From the NCBI GenBank assembly GCA_030671985.1, contig DAOVHI010000066.1:1-7510 (forward strand): a stretch of DNA of 7,510 bases, given 5' to 3'. How positions within the stretch are numbered: the stretch's first letter is position 1; every line of letters starts with the position of its first letter. A program made the position numbers and the translations under genes. Under the pieces are notes generated by a model that was not told the DNA's origin, did not search any database, and saw only the letters and a program-made list of their open reading frames with translations. Positions 1 through 6,933 of this stretch are shown here, piece by piece. Origin of the DNA: a bacterium. GTDB taxonomy: Bacteria; JAHJDO01.

Positions 1-1
1 C

Positions 2-1471
2 TATATGATTGTTGGATTTATTAGGTGGAATAGCGGAGATGGTGTAGTATCTTTTGATAGTCAGGAAGGAACGGGAGTATTGCCTCCGATATCTAATGAA
101 AATTTTAGTATGATCTGGGCATCTCATGATAAAGAAACTGAGAAAGTTGCTCAGAATAATGCGGAAGAACTTCTTCAATTTCTTGATGACACAGAACCTG
201 TTCTTGATTTAGTCCGAGTTCTGGAATCAATCAAAGATGAAGACGAAACTAAAGACAAGAATCTCTCAACGCTTCCTGAAAGTGAGTGGGGAGAGGAAGA
301 CACAAACTGGACACAACATATAATAAGTGAAGACTCAGAATCTTTTCCGCTGGATTTGGATAAATACGGACATACTTATATAGAGGGAAAGGTTAGCGAT
401 GAATATCTTCCTGCAACGACAGAAGTAGATATTAAGGTATATAGAGAAGGAGAGACAACTTCTGTATGGGAGAATACTCCAAAGACTAGTTTGCTTAAAC
501 CATACGCAGAACAGACTCCAGCGCCAGCAGGGTTCAGATATGAGGTTGGATTTGGGTCTGAGAATCCGGAACCGGGAGTATATGAGATAAAGGTTTTTGT
601 AGAAAACCCGGCAGAATTAAAATCACTGGTAAAGACAGTTAAGGTAAGGGTAGGAGGAATTTGGCAATGGATAGGAAGTCCAGGTACAGTAAACTCCTTA
701 ATGTCATATGATGGGAAGTTATATGCTAGCACGGACAATGGTGTATATTATTTTGACGATAATTGGGTGAAGATTAGTGAAATGGCAATTTGTGACATGC
801 AGGTATATGGGAATTATCTATATGGCTTTTTAAATTTTTACTCCTCTGGTGCTAAATCAAAAGTATATTGTTATAACGGCTCTACTTGGACAGAGGTTGG
901 ATTTTTTCATAGTACAATTAGGCGATTGGTAGTAGCAGGCGGAAATTTGTATGCTCTTTGGGGCTATGTATGGCGTTACCAAGGCGGTAGTAATTGGCAA
1001 CCTTGTAATTGGTATTGGTTTAGAGATTTATTTGAGCATAATGGTCAATTGTACGCAATATACGGGTGGGATTATACATATTTGTATTTATATAATGGAG
1101 AAAATTGGGTAATGGTATCTTTTCTTGGCAGAGATTCTTATAATGACAATACTGCAATTTTCCATGAGGGAAACTTACATATTGGAAGCACAGGGGTATG
1201 GCGATGGAACGGGCTACCTAGACCTAATGATGAATGGACATGCTTGACTGGTGAAGGCGGTTCTCCTGGAAGGATACAGAGCTTAATAGAATATAATGGA
1301 AAGTTACATGCTATAGATTATTATGGAGCATGGTGTTATGAATGTTCCGAAGGAGAAGACGCATGGGTGAATGATGGCTACAGTTTGTGTGGTACGCATA
1401 GAAAACGGCCAATGACTATTCACAATGGAAAGTTATATGCTGGTAGCTTATGGCGTTATGATGGGGATTAA
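2..1471 (+). CDS. 5'-partial multidomain protein: alpha/beta-hydrolase C-terminus, Ig-like domain, seven-bladed beta-propeller
   Basis: The frame is open to the left edge, and the ATG at 5 has no signal peptide or ribosome site visible, so the gene almost certainly starts outside the window. Numbering from that ATG, residues 1-62 resemble the end of a lipase-type alpha/beta-hydrolase. A GDGVV motif (Asp12) would give the acid, and a SHD motif (His41) the catalytic histidine. A helix ending in LLQFL follows. The nucleophile serine would lie upstream. Residues 63-118 are an acidic linker. Residues 119-217 look like an immunoglobulin-type beta sandwich, ending KTVKVRVGG. Residues 218-488 hold seven G-x-L-Y/H anchors at about 236, 269, 312, 346, 388, 431 and 474, most followed by an aromatic strand and a W-x-x-x strand. 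The stretch IWQWIG (219-224) probably completes the last blade, which stops at YDGD, so the C-terminus looks natural. Seven cysteines lie in the propeller. An extracytoplasmic location and carbohydrate or protein binding are inferences. The hydrolase call is tentative. Confidence 0.6.
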   Translation, partial: YMIVGFIRWNSGDGVVSFDSQEGTGVLPPISNENFSMIWASHDKETEKVAQNNAEELLQFLDDTEPVLDLVRVLESIKDEDETKDKNLSTLPESEWGEEDTNWTQHIISEDSESFPLDLDKYGHTYIEGKVSDEYLPATTEVDIKVYREGETTSVWENTPKTSLLKPYAEQTPAPAGFRYEVGFGSENPEPGVYEIKVFVENPAELKSLVKTVKVRVGGIWQWIGSPGTVNSLMSYDGKLYASTDNGVYYFDDNWVKISEMAICDMQVYGNYLYGFLNFYSSGAKSKVYCYNGSTWTEVGFFHSTIRRLVVAGGNLYALWGYVWRYQGGSNWQPCNWYWFRDLFEHNGQLYAIYGWDYTYLYLYNGENWVMVSFLGRDSYNDNTAIFHEGNLHIGSTGVWRWNGLPRPNDEWTCLTGEGGSPGRIQSLIEYNGKLHAIDYYGAWCYECSEGEDAWVNDGYSLCGTHRKRPMTIHNGKLYAGSLWRYDGD

Positions 1472-1676
1472 AAGGAAAATAGTACTTCTTGTGTTAAAGT
1501 AGACAAATGCAAAACCAGAACAAAAAGTGCTAAAAGAATTCAAGGGTGTCATTGCGAGAAGTGTAAGCGACGTGGCAATCTTAAAAAACGAGATTGCTTT
1601 ACTTCGTTCGCAATGGCAAGTGGTGAATAAGACGGATAAGTACTTGAAAATTCCGAAATCAGTAATTGATTGGAAA
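1472..1676. other. Spacer between the propeller gene and lptA
   Basis: About 205 bases separate the TAA of the propeller gene from the preferred lptA start. The stretch is AT-rich and contains the palindromic element at 1549-1616. It stays open in the lptA frame from a GTG at 1527, but the peptide it would encode is a read-through of the palindrome followed by a Lys/Ile-rich tract and has no family resemblance. I see no convincing sigma-70 promoter and no terminator with a T-run after the propeller gene. The palindrome itself could fold in RNA. Confidence 0.5.
1549..1616. repeat. Imperfect palindromic intergenic element (CATTGCGA...GCAATCT type)
   Basis: Two arms face each other across an A-rich centre. 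CATTGCGA (1550-1557) pairs with TCGCAATG (1608-1615), and GCAATCT (1575-1581) pairs with AGATTGC (1591-1597). The left arm is about seven bases longer between these blocks, leaving an internal loop. The minus-strand reading of the right arm gives CHCERSKAIS, the hallmark of a widespread family of dispersed bacterial palindromes that annotation pipelines often mistake for protein. It is probably a non-autonomous mobile or REP-like element. Only one copy is in the window, so dispersal is known from the family rather than seen here. Confidence 0.75.
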
Positions 1677-2216
1677 TTGAAAATTAATAATTCTCTAAAA
1701 TTTAGTTTAAAAATATTTACTCTTATATCTCTCATTTACGTTATATGCGGAGCTTCATTCTCTATTCAAGCCGCTGAAAACAGTGAAATGCAGAAAACAA
1801 CAAGAATAACCAGTGACAGAATGGAAATGAATTGGAGCAAGAATGTGGCTGTTTTTATAGGGAATGCATTGCTTGTTGATGAAGACGGCAGGGTAGAAGC
1901 AGATAAAATCGAGGTTTTTTTAGCTGCCTCAGAGAAAGGTGAAAATCAGGAGGATATTGAAAAAGTCATTGCCATAGGGAATGTCAAAATTACAGCTCCC
2001 GAGAGAAGGACAAAATCGGGTAAAGCAGTATTCCATAAGAAAAAGGATGTTCTCATACTTACCGATAATCCTGAAGTGTGGCAGAAGGGAACCCGTTTTA
2101 CAGGAGGGAGAATTACCTTTGATCTAAAAAAAGACACTATGGTTATAGACAAAGACGTTCAGGGTTCTGTTGAATCTTCCAAGAAGAAAGGTAAAGATGA
2201 AAATATTACAGACTAA
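1677..2216 (+). CDS. lptA: LptA/OstA-like periplasmic LPS-transport protein
   Basis: LptA forms the beta-jellyroll bridge that carries lipopolysaccharide across the periplasm from LptBFGC to the LptD/E translocon. From the TTG at 1677 the product is 179 aa, close to the usual length. It starts with a textbook signal peptide: a basic segment with three lysines, a hydrophobic core IFTLISLIYVICG, and a cleavage site near SIQA/AEN. The mature part shows the OstA pattern. It begins ITSDRMEMNW, then has FIGNALLVDEDGRVEADKIE, IGNVKIT, LTDNPEVWQKGTRFTGGRI, and a lysine-rich tail. No ATG exists in frame before the mature region. The TTG at 1677 fits the signal peptide best but lacks a good ribosome site. 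TTG 1644, GTG 1620 or 1623, or a rarer ATT at 1683 are possible. A start at GTG 1527 would translate the upstream palindrome and is unlikely. Its end overlaps lptB by 20 bases, supporting co-translation. Family assignment is good; the start is not. Confidence 0.8.
   Translation: MKINNSLKFSLKIFTLISLIYVICGASFSIQAAENSEMQKTTRITSDRMEMNWSKNVAVFIGNALLVDEDGRVEADKIEVFLAASEKGENQEDIEKVIAIGNVKITAPERRTKSGKAVFHKKKDVLILTDNPEVWQKGTRFTGGRITFDLKKDTMVIDKDVQGSVESSKKKGKDENITD
2184..2191 (+). promoter_or_regulatory. Ribosome binding site of lptB, inside lptA
   Basis: The purine run AAGAAAGG ends five bases before the ATG at 2197. It decides that start over the TTG at 2170, which would add nine residues not expected in the family. 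The site lies within the lptA coding region, so lptB translation is probably coupled to lptA. Confidence 0.6.
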
Positions 2217-2919
2217 AGATCTCATTAAAGACTACTCTCGCAAGAGGGTGGTAAATAATCTAAGTATCCGAATTTGCACCGGGGAAATTGTTGGATTGCT
2301 TGGACCGAATGGCGCAGGAAAAACAACTACTTTTTATATGATTGCTGGTCTTATAAAACCGGATGGAGGTAAAACCTTTTTTAGTGACGAAGATATAACA
2401 TCCTGTCCCATGTCAGAACGCGCAAGAAAAGGACTTGGATATCTATCTCAGGAGCCTTCAATCTTCAGAAAACTTACTGTTAGGGATAACATTTTTGCAA
2501 TATTAGAAACACTTCCTTTGACAAAAGAGGAGCGTGAAGAAAGATTAATTGAGTTACTTAGTGAGCTTAATATTTCTCATCTTAAAAATCGCAAAGCTTA
2601 TACACTGTCAGGAGGGGAAAAAAGAAGAGTAGAAATAGCAAGAGCCTTAGTAACCCGTCCATCTATTCTTTTGCTTGATGAACCATTTACAGGAATAGAT
2701 CCAATAGCTGTGTGTGATATACAGGACATTCTCAGAGATTTAAAGAAAAAGGGCTATGGCGTGCTTATTACAGATCACAGTGTCAGAGAAACATTAAACA
2801 TTACAGATCATGCTTATATCATTCATGACGGTCAAATCCTCACTGCAGGAACTCCCAAAGAGATATTATCACACAAAGGCGCTCGTAAGTCATACTTTGG
2901 GGAAGATTTTTCACTCTAA
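2197..2919 (+). CDS. lptB: LptB, ATPase of the LPS export ABC transporter
   Basis: LptB is the cytoplasmic ATP-binding subunit that powers LptFG to extract lipopolysaccharide from the inner membrane and push it onto LptC and LptA. The 240-aa product matches the roughly 241-aa family length. In order it has Walker A GPNGAGKT (36-43, Lys42) and the Q-loop YLSQEPSIFRKLTV with Gln85. Phe90 and Arg91 are the positions known in E. coli LptB for contact with the membrane partners. The signature LSGGEKRR (137-144), Walker B ILLLDEP with Glu162, and the H-loop TDHSV with His194 follow. The SIFRKLTV stretch and the GID after Walker B set LptB apart from LivG/LivF-like amino-acid ABC proteins. Every ATPase residue is present, so it should be active. 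It ends with two tandem TAA stops (2917-2922). The membrane subunits lptF/G are not in the window. The usual downstream rpoN is also absent. Confidence 0.95.
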   Translation: MKILQTKDLIKDYSRKRVVNNLSIRICTGEIVGLLGPNGAGKTTTFYMIAGLIKPDGGKTFFSDEDITSCPMSERARKGLGYLSQEPSIFRKLTVRDNIFAILETLPLTKEEREERLIELLSELNISHLKNRKAYTLSGGEKRRVEIARALVTRPSILLLDEPFTGIDPIAVCDIQDILRDLKKKGYGVLITDHSVRETLNITDHAYIIHDGQILTAGTPKEILSHKGARKSYFGEDFSL

Positions 2920-3332
2920 TAAGCCGAGATACAGGCCGTCTAGGACAAAAAATACATGTCAGGCATACAAACGCACCTATTTAAGACGAATTCTGCTAAA
3001 AACACTCTATGAAATTTCAATTCTTAAAAACAGTCCATTAAGTCTAATAGTAGGGAAAATGCACAAATAGGAATTCTTGTTATAATTTTTTTATGCCAGC
3101 TCTATTTAGTTCTTATTTTTACGATCTGTTCATAATTTCATTTTTAAATTAGTATATTCTTGCTAAAAAAAAGACAGAGAGAGATTTTAATTATGGAATA
3201 ACAAGATAGTTCCCAGCATCTAACATATTGAAATTAGGCATGTTATGTATTTTGAGTTAAAACATTGCATTATGTTATTATTTTGCAGCGCGAACAAAAG
3301 CCACCTTCTTTAAATATATTTCCATTAGTTTA

Positions 3333-3348
3333 CATAAGATATCTTATG
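3333..3348. repeat. Perfect 16-bp palindrome
   Basis: CATAAGAT is followed immediately by its exact reverse complement ATCTTATG. There is no loop, which favours a dimeric protein-binding site over an RNA hairpin. It sits about 107 bases beyond the dnaE stop and 413 beyond the lptB stop, in a gap with no promoter-proximal gene, so a regulatory role is not obvious. Function unknown. Confidence 0.6.
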
Positions 3349-3363
3349 CGACGTTAAATGTCG
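3349..3363. repeat. Short hairpin abutting the palindrome
   Basis: CGACGT and ATGTCG can pair around a TAA loop, giving six pairs including one G-T wobble. It begins at the base after the 16-bp palindrome ends. On the plus strand an A-rich run follows instead of T, so it does not look like a standard terminator for lptB. For dnaE transcription the T-rich tract comes before the hairpin, not after it. Confidence 0.4.
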
Positions 3364-3454
3364 GCGAAAAAAAGACGAAAAAGATGTTTTTTGCGGTTTG
3401 CGTATGGTTTACATCCAGATTCCAATTAAAAATGGATTTTTGAGGGCAATGGCG

Positions 3455-6400
3455 CTATAAACTTAGCCTAACTGCCTCTTGTCCAATAAGATGCCGCAAT
3501 TTGACAAGTAAGCCTTTTTTTGGAGATACATGGATTTTTGAATCCGCCAACATAGTTATCTCTCCTGATTGAGGGATTGCTACATGCAAATAAACAATAG
3601 ACTTTCCAGGATATTTAATTAATAAATCCTTTAATTTTTGAAGCATTTGCTCATCAAGTCCTGTACTTATGAGCCTGAGATGTATAGCCTTTGTCAGCTT
3701 TTCCTCTGTTTCTGAAAGTGGGATGATATTTGATGCAATTACTTTTGGCTGGTCCTCTCTGAGATCAAGCCTTCCTTTTATAAGTAACAATTTATCTACT
3801 TCAATAAGATTATCAAATTTCTTAAATACAGCAGGATAAACCAGAACACTTATCGTTCCCTGCATATCTTCCAGAGTGAACGTGCACATACGTTTTTTAT
3901 CCTTTCTGGTGAGAATCCTCTTCAATATATTTATTATGCCGCCTATATAAATCTCATCACCATCCTGATGCCCTGAAACAAGTGCATTTGACGCTGTTGT
4001 GAAGGATTTAAGGGTATCTTCATGCTTTGCTAACGGGTGTCCGCTAACATAGAAGCCCAGTACTTCTTTTTCGTATGCAAGCAGCTTATTTTCCGTCCAC
4101 TCCTCTACATTCGCAAACTTATAAACACTTTCACGAAATTCCTTTTGTGATTCAAATACATCAAAAAAGAGAGTCTGTCCTCTTTGGGTATCTTTTTGTA
4201 TTTGTTGTGCGACTTCAATTGCATGATCCAATGTATGCATAAGCTGAGCTCTTAGTCTGCCAAAATTAAACGTACCGGCCTTGATTAAACTTTCTATTAC
4301 TCTTCTGTTTGCTGTGCGCAGGTCAACACGTTCACAAAAATCATACAGAGATTTAAAATCGCCGTGCGCCTCTCTTACTTTAGCAATAGAATTGATAGCT
4401 GCTTCGCCAACGTTTTTTATTGCTGACAAACCAAAACGAATATTCTTCCCTTCCATTGTAAATTTGGCGTAGCTTTTATTAATATCAGGCTGTAATACCT
4501 CAATACCCATATCTTTGCACTCATTTATATACAATACGATCTTGTCCGTGTTTCGTAATTCACTGTTCAAGAGAGCTATCATGAAAGCAACGGGATAATT
4601 CGCCTTAAAATATGCCGTTTGGAAAGCAATCATTGCGTATGCAGCACTATGAGATTTGTTAAATCCATACCCTGCAAAATATGCTATTAAATCAAAGATT
4701 TTAGACGCAATTGGTTCTTTTACCCCTTTTTTAATAGATCCTGAGATAAACGCATTTCTTTGTTTATCATCCATTATCCCCTTTTTACCCATAATCCTGC
4801 GCAGTGTGTCCGCTTCACTCATAGAAAAACCGGCAAACTCGTTTGCTATTTTTATTACCTGTTCCTGATAAAGTATAACTCCGTACGTTTCCTTTAATAT
4901 GGGTTCCAAAATAGGATGATCATATTTTATAGGATCTTTACTATGTCTTCTCTTCACAAAAGTGTCTAACGCTCCTCCCTGCATTGGCCCAGGTCTGAAT
5001 AAAGAAACAAGAGGAATTAGATCATTAAAAGATTCAGGTCTCAATTTTCTTGAAAGGTCACGCATTCCGGAGCTTTCCAATTGGAACACGCCTATAGTTT
5101 TTCCTTCAGAAATCAGTGACGAAAAAGTGTTTTTATCATCTAAGGGCAATTTGTCAATTTCAATTTTTTTGTCATGATGCTGTTCTATAAGAGCAACGGT
5201 GTCCTGAATAACAGTCAATGTTTTAAGTCCAAGAAAATCTATTTTCAATAGACCTATTTTTTCCAGTGAGTTCATGCCGTATTGAGTGCTTATGTCTGCC
5301 TTATTGCTCTTGAATAATGGCGTAAAATCGGTAAGAGACCCTTCTGAAATAACAACTCCTGCGGCATGAGTTGAAACGTGTCTTGCCAGTCCTTCCAGAG
5401 ACTTAGCAATATCCATTAATGCCTTTACCTGTTCATTCTCTTCTATCAGCTTTGACAGCTCCTTTTGTGTCTCTATAGCGCTCTTTAGCGAAATATTAGG
5501 TCCAAGAGGAATCATTTTCGCAATTTTATCTACCTCTGCATAAGGCATATTTAAAACTCTGCCAACATCTCTTATAACTGCTTTAGCTGCCATTGTTCCA
5601 AACGTTGCAATCTGCGCTACATTTTCTCTCCCATATTTTTCTACGACATAATCTATTACTTCTCCACGTTTTTCATAACAAAAATCTATGTCTATATCCG
5701 GAAGGCTTACACGATCCGGATTTAAGAATCTCTCAAATATTAATCCATATTTAAGAGGGTCAATATTTGTAATACCCAGAGAATACGCAACCAAACTTCC
5801 TGCGGCTGAACCTCTGCCCGGACCAACTGCTATCTCTTTGTTTTTAGCGTATCGTATAAAATCCCACACTATAAGAAAATAACTTGCGTAATTCATTTTT
5901 CCTATAACACGCAGTTCATATTTAAGTCTGTCGGTTATTTCCTTAGTAACGTCTCCAAATCGTTTTTCACAACCTTCTTTGACCAATTTCTCAAGGTAGA
6001 TTTGAGGGTTACTTTCTTCTTTTGGGACATTGAAATGAGGAAGGTATTTCTTGGAAAAATCAAGTTCTAAATTGCATTTTTCTGCAATTTCAATTGTATT
6101 AAGAATCGCTTCAGGGGTTTCATTAAAGAGTTGTTTCATTTCATCAGGAGATTTAAAATAGAATTCCTCTACTGAAAAACGCATCCGCTTTGGATCATCC
6201 ATTGTTGTGCCTGTTTGAATGCACAATAATGCCTCATGTGAAAGAGCATCATGTTTTCTCATGTAATGGCAATCGTTTGCCGCCACTGTTGGAATATTCA
6301 GTGCTTTACCGAATGATATAAGTTCTCTACTAATCTTTAATTGTCCTTCAATGCCGTGGTTATGTAACTCCAGATAAAAATTGCCTTTCCCAAATATGTC

Positions 6401-6898
6401 CTGATATTCGGAAATAAGCTTTTCTGCACCATCCAACTGGTCGCTGAGTATAAGATGAGAAATTTCCCCTTTCATGCAGCCACTGAGACCTATTATGCCT
6501 TTTGAATGCTCCGATAAAACTTGTTTATCAATGCGAGGTTTATAATAAAATCCTTCAAGGTAAGCAATCGTTGCGAGTTTTATAAGGTTCTTATATCCGT
6601 CTTCATCAGCAGCAAGCAGTGTAAGATGGAAAGCAGCTTCTTTTATTCCATGCAACGCTCTTTCCTTCCTATTTCCCGGAGCAATATATGCTTCATATCC
6701 AATAATTGGCTTAATCCCCTGCTTCATTGCTTTATCATAAAATTCTATTGCTCCAAACATGTTTCCATGATCAGTAATGGCCAAAGCCGGCATTTTGAAC
6801 TCATGGGCAAGGGATATAATGTCATCCAGTCGGCATGCCCCGTCAAGCAGACTATATTGAGTATGATTATGAAGGTGAACAAAATTTGAATGTTTCAT
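3455..6898 (-). CDS. dnaE: DNA polymerase III alpha subunit (DnaE1 type)
   Basis: This is the catalytic subunit of the replicative polymerase, full length at 1147 aa (E. coli about 1160). The PHP domain (1-280) keeps nine candidate metal ligands: His10, His12, Asp19, His44, Glu69, His91, Cys141, Asp209 and His211. The E. coli domain has lost this site. The polymerase core shows GRGSAAGS (361-368), the catalytic pair Asp401 and Asp403 in PDIDIDFC, and Asp554 in KIDFLGL, matching E. coli D401, D403 and D555. Fingers motifs FRPGPMQGG and YQEQVIKIANEFAGFS follow. A helix-hairpin-helix region lies near 840-880, a QTLFF clamp-binding motif at 908-912, an OB fold near 980-1060, then the C-terminal domain. 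ATG 6898 is supported by AAGGA six bases upstream and by the PHP start VHLHNHTQYSLLDG. It follows truA by 35 bases on the same strand, probably one transcript. The length and OB fold argue against PolC and the error-prone ImuC/DnaE2 type. Confidence 0.97.
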   Translation of the reverse strand: MKHSNFVHLHNHTQYSLLDGACRLDDIISLAHEFKMPALAITDHGNMFGAIEFYDKAMKQGIKPIIGYEAYIAPGNRKERALHGIKEAAFHLTLLAADEDGYKNLIKLATIAYLEGFYYKPRIDKQVLSEHSKGIIGLSGCMKGEISHLILSDQLDGAEKLISEYQDIFGKGNFYLELHNHGIEGQLKISRELISFGKALNIPTVAANDCHYMRKHDALSHEALLCIQTGTTMDDPKRMRFSVEEFYFKSPDEMKQLFNETPEAILNTIEIAEKCNLELDFSKKYLPHFNVPKEESNPQIYLEKLVKEGCEKRFGDVTKEITDRLKYELRVIGKMNYASYFLIVWDFIRYAKNKEIAVGPGRGSAAGSLVAYSLGITNIDPLKYGLIFERFLNPDRVSLPDIDIDFCYEKRGEVIDYVVEKYGRENVAQIATFGTMAAKAVIRDVGRVLNMPYAEVDKIAKMIPLGPNISLKSAIETQKELSKLIEENEQVKALMDIAKSLEGLARHVSTHAAGVVISEGSLTDFTPLFKSNKADISTQYGMNSLEKIGLLKIDFLGLKTLTVIQDTVALIEQHHDKKIEIDKLPLDDKNTFSSLISEGKTIGVFQLESSGMRDLSRKLRPESFNDLIPLVSLFRPGPMQGGALDTFVKRRHSKDPIKYDHPILEPILKETYGVILYQEQVIKIANEFAGFSMSEADTLRRIMGKKGIMDDKQRNAFISGSIKKGVKEPIASKIFDLIAYFAGYGFNKSHSAAYAMIAFQTAYFKANYPVAFMIALLNSELRNTDKIVLYINECKDMGIEVLQPDINKSYAKFTMEGKNIRFGLSAIKNVGEAAINSIAKVREAHGDFKSLYDFCERVDLRTANRRVIESLIKAGTFNFGRLRAQLMHTLDHAIEVAQQIQKDTQRGQTLFFDVFESQKEFRESVYKFANVEEWTENKLLAYEKEVLGFYVSGHPLAKHEDTLKSFTTASNALVSGHQDGDEIYIGGIINILKRILTRKDKKRMCTFTLEDMQGTISVLVYPAVFKKFDNLIEVDKLLLIKGRLDLREDQPKVIASNIIPLSETEEKLTKAIHLRLISTGLDEQMLQKLKDLLIKYPGKSIVYLHVAIPQSGEITMLADSKIHVSPKKGLLVKLRHLIGQEAVRLSL

Positions 6899-6899
6899 G

Positions 6900-6931
6900 C
6901 TTAATCCTTAACTATTTAATACTTAATCCTT
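6900..6931. repeat. Ten-base direct repeat in the truA-dnaE gap
   Basis: CTTAATCCTT occurs at 6900-6909 and again at 6922-6931, 22 bases apart. On the coding strand each copy reads AAGGATTAAG, so the ribosome-site core appears twice, the copy nearer the ATG being the usable one. Probably a small local duplication. Confidence 0.5.
6905..6909 (-). promoter_or_regulatory. Ribosome binding site of dnaE
   Basis: AAGGA on the minus strand lies six bases before the dnaE ATG, a good spacing. It is part of a ten-base word that recurs 22 bases upstream, close to the end of truA (see repeat). Confidence 0.6.
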
Positions 6932-6933
6932 GG

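Larger units (their letters stand above)
2920..3454. other. Convergent AT-rich intergenic gap, no gene recognised
   Basis: The 535 bases lie between the 3' ends of lptB and dnaE. No frame on either strand gives a protein-like product with a ribosome site. The longest frame runs out of lptB's 3' end in another register and yields a basic peptide without recognisable features. The stretch contains many A and T runs, a TAACAT/ATGTTA inverted pair (3221-3226 and 3240-3245), and the palindromes at 3333-3363. I see no GC-rich stem followed by a T-run that would clearly terminate either gene. It might be decayed sequence or a transcription-end region. Confidence 0.6.

Noticed and set aside
376-738. 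Minus-strand 120-aa frame inside the propeller gene
   Set aside because: It is antisense to a well-supported coding region, with no ribosome site or family resemblance.
1469-1471. Propeller gene stop as a frameshift or truncation
   Set aside because: The missing last strand is supplied by the tryptophan strand before the first blade, so the stop looks natural.
1448-1735. Minus-strand 95-aa frame containing CHCERSKAIS
   Set aside because: This is the well-known spurious translation of the palindromic element; the rest is the antisense of the lptA leader and signal peptide.
2810-3070. Plus-strand 86-aa frame overlapping the end of lptB
   Set aside because: It overlaps lptB by 110 bases in another register, lacks a ribosome site and gives a basic peptide without motifs.
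3081-3086. TATAAT box in the convergent gap
   Set aside because: There is no -35 match at the right distance and no downstream gene.
3252-3281. Plus-strand promoter-like pair TTGAGT and TATTAT, 18 bases apart
   Set aside because: No gene lies downstream on that strand, and such matches are frequent in AT-rich DNA.
3278-3325. Minus-strand 15-codon mini-gene (MEIYLKKVAFVRAAK)
   Set aside because: Too short to judge, with no good ribosome site; expected by chance in this gap.
3364-3385. A-run and T-run that could pair as a bidirectional terminator
   Set aside because: The GC pairs next to the runs mismatch without a bulge, leaving only an A-T stem, so it is too weak to call.
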